A DNA stretch of 64,000 bases. It comes from Verrucomicrobiota bacterium (GTDB taxonomy: Bacteria > Verrucomicrobiota > Verrucomicrobiia > Opitutales > Opitutaceae). The notes under the pieces are model-generated. The model saw only the letters and a program-made list of their open reading frames with translations, was not told where the DNA came from and made no database searches. Below are positions 60,382-64,000 of the stretch, piece after piece. Where the stretch lies: NCBI GenBank assembly GCA_023416735.1, contig JAEZGX010000007.1:1-64000 (forward strand). The letters are read 5' to 3'. The translations under genes were made by a program, and so were the position numbers. Numbering within the stretch: the stretch's first letter is position 1; each line of letters starts with the position of its first letter.

Positions 60382-60678
60382 TCAGAAACGCGGTTGTTCG
60401 CGCGCGGTGTGGCGGACTGCCACCACTTCGATGATGTCGCGCCCGCTGATCAACCGGTAGTAGAGTCGGTAGTTTCCGTGCGTCAGGCAGCGGTATTCCA
60501 CATCGGCGGATCGGGAAAACAAAGGACCAATTTGCGGAAAATGTGCGGCAGGCTCGACTCGGTTAACCAAGGACCGGCCAAGTTCGAGTGCCGCGACCGG
60601 ATTATCGCGTGCGACGTGGCGCACGATTTCGCCGAGGCTTTCGATCGCCGGGTCGGACCAGATTATTTTGAAGTCCAT
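60382..60678 (-). CDS. ParE/RelE-type toxin
   Basis: A 98-residue protein of the ParE/RelE fold: DFKIIWSDPAIESLGEIVRH, NPVAALELGRSLVNRVEPAA, and EYRCLTHGNYRLYYRLISGR with the last strand VVAVRHTAREQPRF. Such toxins block gyrase or cut mRNA. The gene overlaps the upstream small gene by 16 bp, the antitoxin-toxin order. It is inserted between gspE and gspF and all lie in the same direction. Confidence 0.87.
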   Translation of the reverse strand: MDFKIIWSDPAIESLGEIVRHVARDNPVAALELGRSLVNRVEPAAHFPQIGPLFSRSADVEYRCLTHGNYRLYYRLISGRDIIEVVAVRHTAREQPRF

Positions 60679-60848
60679 TCCACGAGCAGGCGTTTCACCT
60701 CTTCGTGCGACTTCACGCGACCTTCATCGGCTGCCTCGGCGCCGCGCTTGATCGCGGCGAGCGTCGCCAGTTCTTCTTCGATTTCCGCGAGCGTGGCGGT
60801 TTCGGGGAGACGACTGACGGCGTCGAGAACGGCTTGTTTGTCGCTCAT
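60663..60848 (-). CDS. Antitoxin of the ParE-type pair
   Basis: A 61-residue acidic helical protein (MSDKQAVLDAVSRLPETATL, then EEIEEELATLAAI and KSHEEVKRLLVEW). Size, charge and overlap with the toxin gene fit an antitoxin, and its C-terminal KSHEEVKRLL resembles that of addiction-module antitoxins. A clear DNA-binding motif is not seen. ATG 60848, 36 bp downstream of gspE. Confidence 0.78.
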   Translation of the reverse strand: MSDKQAVLDAVSRLPETATLAEIEEELATLAAIKRGAEAADEGRVKSHEEVKRLLVEWTSK

Positions 60849-60884
60849 GCGCTTAAGGTGTTCGGACCAGATTCGAGCCGCAAA

Positions 60885-62639
<1,755 letters not shown>

Positions 62640-62672
62640 GTCGTGAAGGCGCGCGAAGAAGGGGCGCGGTTA

Positions 62673-64000
62673 CTACTTAAGCTTTTCGATCAGCGGTTCC
62701 TTGGCGGGTTTGGACGGATCGCTGAGGAATTGGTTGATCTGATCGCGATTGGACTGGCTATTGATTTGGCTCGTAGCATCTGCGGTCGCGTCATCGAGCC
62801 GAATCACTTTCGGTCGAATGAAGAGGAGCAGCTCGGTGCGTTCGACGCTGTTTTCGCGACCGCCGAGCAGATGGCTGATGATCGGGATTTCGGCGAGGAA
62901 GCCGATGCGGTTGCGGTTGCGGCTGTTCTTAGAGCGCTGCAGGCCGCCGAGGACGATGAGCTCGCCGTCGCGGACATTGATGAAGGACGTCGCTTCGCGG
63001 CGGCCGATGATGGGCTGGGTGTTCTGATCGATGGTCACTTGGCCGACCACGTCGTCCACCTTTTGGGTGATCTTCAGCTGCACCGTGCCGTCGTCACCGA
63101 TGAGCGGGGTGACCTTCAGATCGATGGCGATGTCCTTGTAGGTGACTTGGGACGTGGTGGCGTAGGGGAGCGTGGTGCCGGTGGAAACTGGTGTCGACGT
63201 GCTGCCGGTGATGATCGGTCGCTGTTCGCCGACGACGATCTGGGCTTCTTTGTTGTGCACGGTCACGATGTTCGGCGTGGAGAGGACCTTTACATTGTTG
63301 CGCATGCCCATATCCGACATTTTCGCGACGAAGGCGAGGGGGTCTGTCTTGCCGGCACTGATTTCCCAACCAGCAATAGCCCCGCCAAAATCGGTGACCT
63401 TAGTGACGCCGCTCGCGGTCGTGCCTACGGTGAGATTCACGGCGCTCAAGCCGGTCTTGACCGAGTCGGTGAGAGTGACCTCCGCGATGACGACCTCGAT
63501 TCGCACTTGGGCGAGGATAATGTCGATCTTGTCGACGAGGTCGCGGATAAGGCGGATGTCGTCGAGGGTGCCGGAGACGACGACGGCGTTGCTGCGGTCG
63601 TCGGCGAGGATGGTGACGAGACTGCTGAATTCGTTGGTATTTTCGGTCAGGACGGCTTCGACGGCAGGGGCGTCGGGAGTGGCAGGCTGGCCTGGGACGA
63701 TCGGGCGGGCGCCGCCGCCGGCTTTTTGTGCGGCACTGGTCTGGCCGGAGACGAGCTGGCTGAGGAGTGGGGCGACTTCTTTGGCGGAGGCGTGCTTGAG
63801 GTAGATGACCTCGTTGCGCGTGTTGGGGTCGGAGCGGGTGTCGAGCTTGGCAATGAGTTCGTCGAAGAGCGGAATCTGACGTTCGTCGGCGAGGAGGATG
63901 ACCTGGTTCGTGCGGTCGTCGGCGCTGTAGGAGAGCGACGTGCCGAGCTGATTTTGGAGGGGGCCGACGAACATCGCGCGGATCTTGTTTACGACATCGC
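62673..64000 (-). CDS. gspD: Type II secretion secretin GspD (5' part outside the window)
   Basis: The last 442 residues of a secretin. Visible are the N3 domain (NEVIYLKHASAKEVAPLLSQ, VTILADDRSNAVVVSGTLDD), the secretin domain (VEVVIAEVTLTD, VLSTPNIVTVHNKEAQIVVG, TSFINVRDGELIVLGGLQ), and the C-terminal ELLLFIRPKVI. It forms the outer-membrane gate. The frame stays open to 64000 (reading VVNKIRAMFVGPLQNQL), so the start is to the right. It lies 33 bp upstream of gspE. Confidence 0.94.
   Translation of the reverse strand, partial: DVVNKIRAMFVGPLQNQLGTSLSYSADDRTNQVILLADERQIPLFDELIAKLDTRSDPNTRNEVIYLKHASAKEVAPLLSQLVSGQTSAAQKAGGGARPIVPGQPATPDAPAVEAVLTENTNEFSSLVTILADDRSNAVVVSGTLDDIRLIRDLVDKIDIILAQVRIEVVIAEVTLTDSVKTGLSAVNLTVGTTASGVTKVTDFGGAIAGWEISAGKTDPLAFVAKMSDMGMRNNVKVLSTPNIVTVHNKEAQIVVGEQRPIITGSTSTPVSTGTTLPYATTSQVTYKDIAIDLKVTPLIGDDGTVQLKITQKVDDVVGQVTIDQNTQPIIGRREATSFINVRDGELIVLGGLQRSKNSRNRNRIGFLAEIPIISHLLGGRENSVERTELLLFIRPKVIRLDDATADATSQINSQSNRDQINQFLSDPSKPAKEPLIEKLK

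Overview
The window looks like chromosomal DNA of a member of the Opitutaceae (Verrucomicrobiota) or a close relative. It is GC-rich and Gram-negative. Supporting signs are an exosortase with a PEP-CTERM type substrate, a TonB-dependent receptor whose mature N-terminus carries the ELSPFVV motif that I associate with this family, a DUF6268 outer-membrane protein, a divergent type II secretion cluster and PF12831-type FAD oxidoreductases. The assignment rests on my recognition of families; no search was run.

Layout. (a) 1-10.8 kb: housekeeping and envelope genes. These are a partial WecB/TagA/CpsF-like glycosyltransferase, an ABC-F ATPase, two GT39/ArnT-like membrane proteins with a C-terminal duplication remnant, a HAD phosphatase, CorA, a PTS IIA domain protein, a PhyH oxygenase, a lipoprotein and an acetyltransferase. 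(b) 11.0-15.2 kb: a compact exosortase cassette (TPR protein, exosortase, PEP-CTERM substrate). (c) 15.3-27.8 kb: EamA exporter, DJ-1/PfpI protein, a third ArnT-like protein overlapping a MocR-type regulator, a DUF6268 protein, a DEAD-box helicase, an arsenic-related remnant (aquaporin, ArsN2-like acetyltransferase, broken arsC), a second HAD phosphatase and hisC. (d) 28.1-32.2 kb: three exopolysaccharide export genes (beta-barrel, Wza-like, Wzc-like tyrosine kinase). (e) 32.2-33.7 kb: Sua5/TsaC, ribosomal protein S18 and tRNA-Arg(CCT).

(f) 33.66-54.0 kb: the most interesting part. A 20.4-kb segment starts at the 3' end of tRNA-Arg(CCT) and ends at an imperfect direct copy of that 3' end (33636-33659 and 54001-54023), as expected for an island integrated at a tRNA gene. 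It holds a glycan-use locus around a LacI-type regulator. One operon runs left (FAD oxidoreductase, GH2, esterase, MFS transporter) and one runs right (TonB receptor, esterase, GH2). Each is preceded by the same 13-bp palindrome GTTTACNGTAAAY. A second block has a DeoR regulator divergent from a sugar kinase and three unrelated phosphosugar isomerase-type proteins. In sampled intervals the segment lacks the strong G-over-C excess that the + strand shows elsewhere whatever the gene direction.

(g) 54.1-64 kb: a type II secretion system, with pseudopilin and assembly genes gspG-H-I-J-K-L-M on + and gspF, a ParE-type toxin-antitoxin pair, gspE and gspD on -. gspD runs off the window. gspE carries an in-frame insertion of an imperfect inverted repeat built on 7-bp units.

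A likely picture for (f): the TonB receptor imports an esterified oligosaccharide, the secreted esterases and GH2 enzymes remove acyl groups and sugars, the FAD enzyme oxidises a product, the MFS carrier imports it, and the kinase/isomerase operon sends phosphosugars into glycolysis. This is inference from families and layout.
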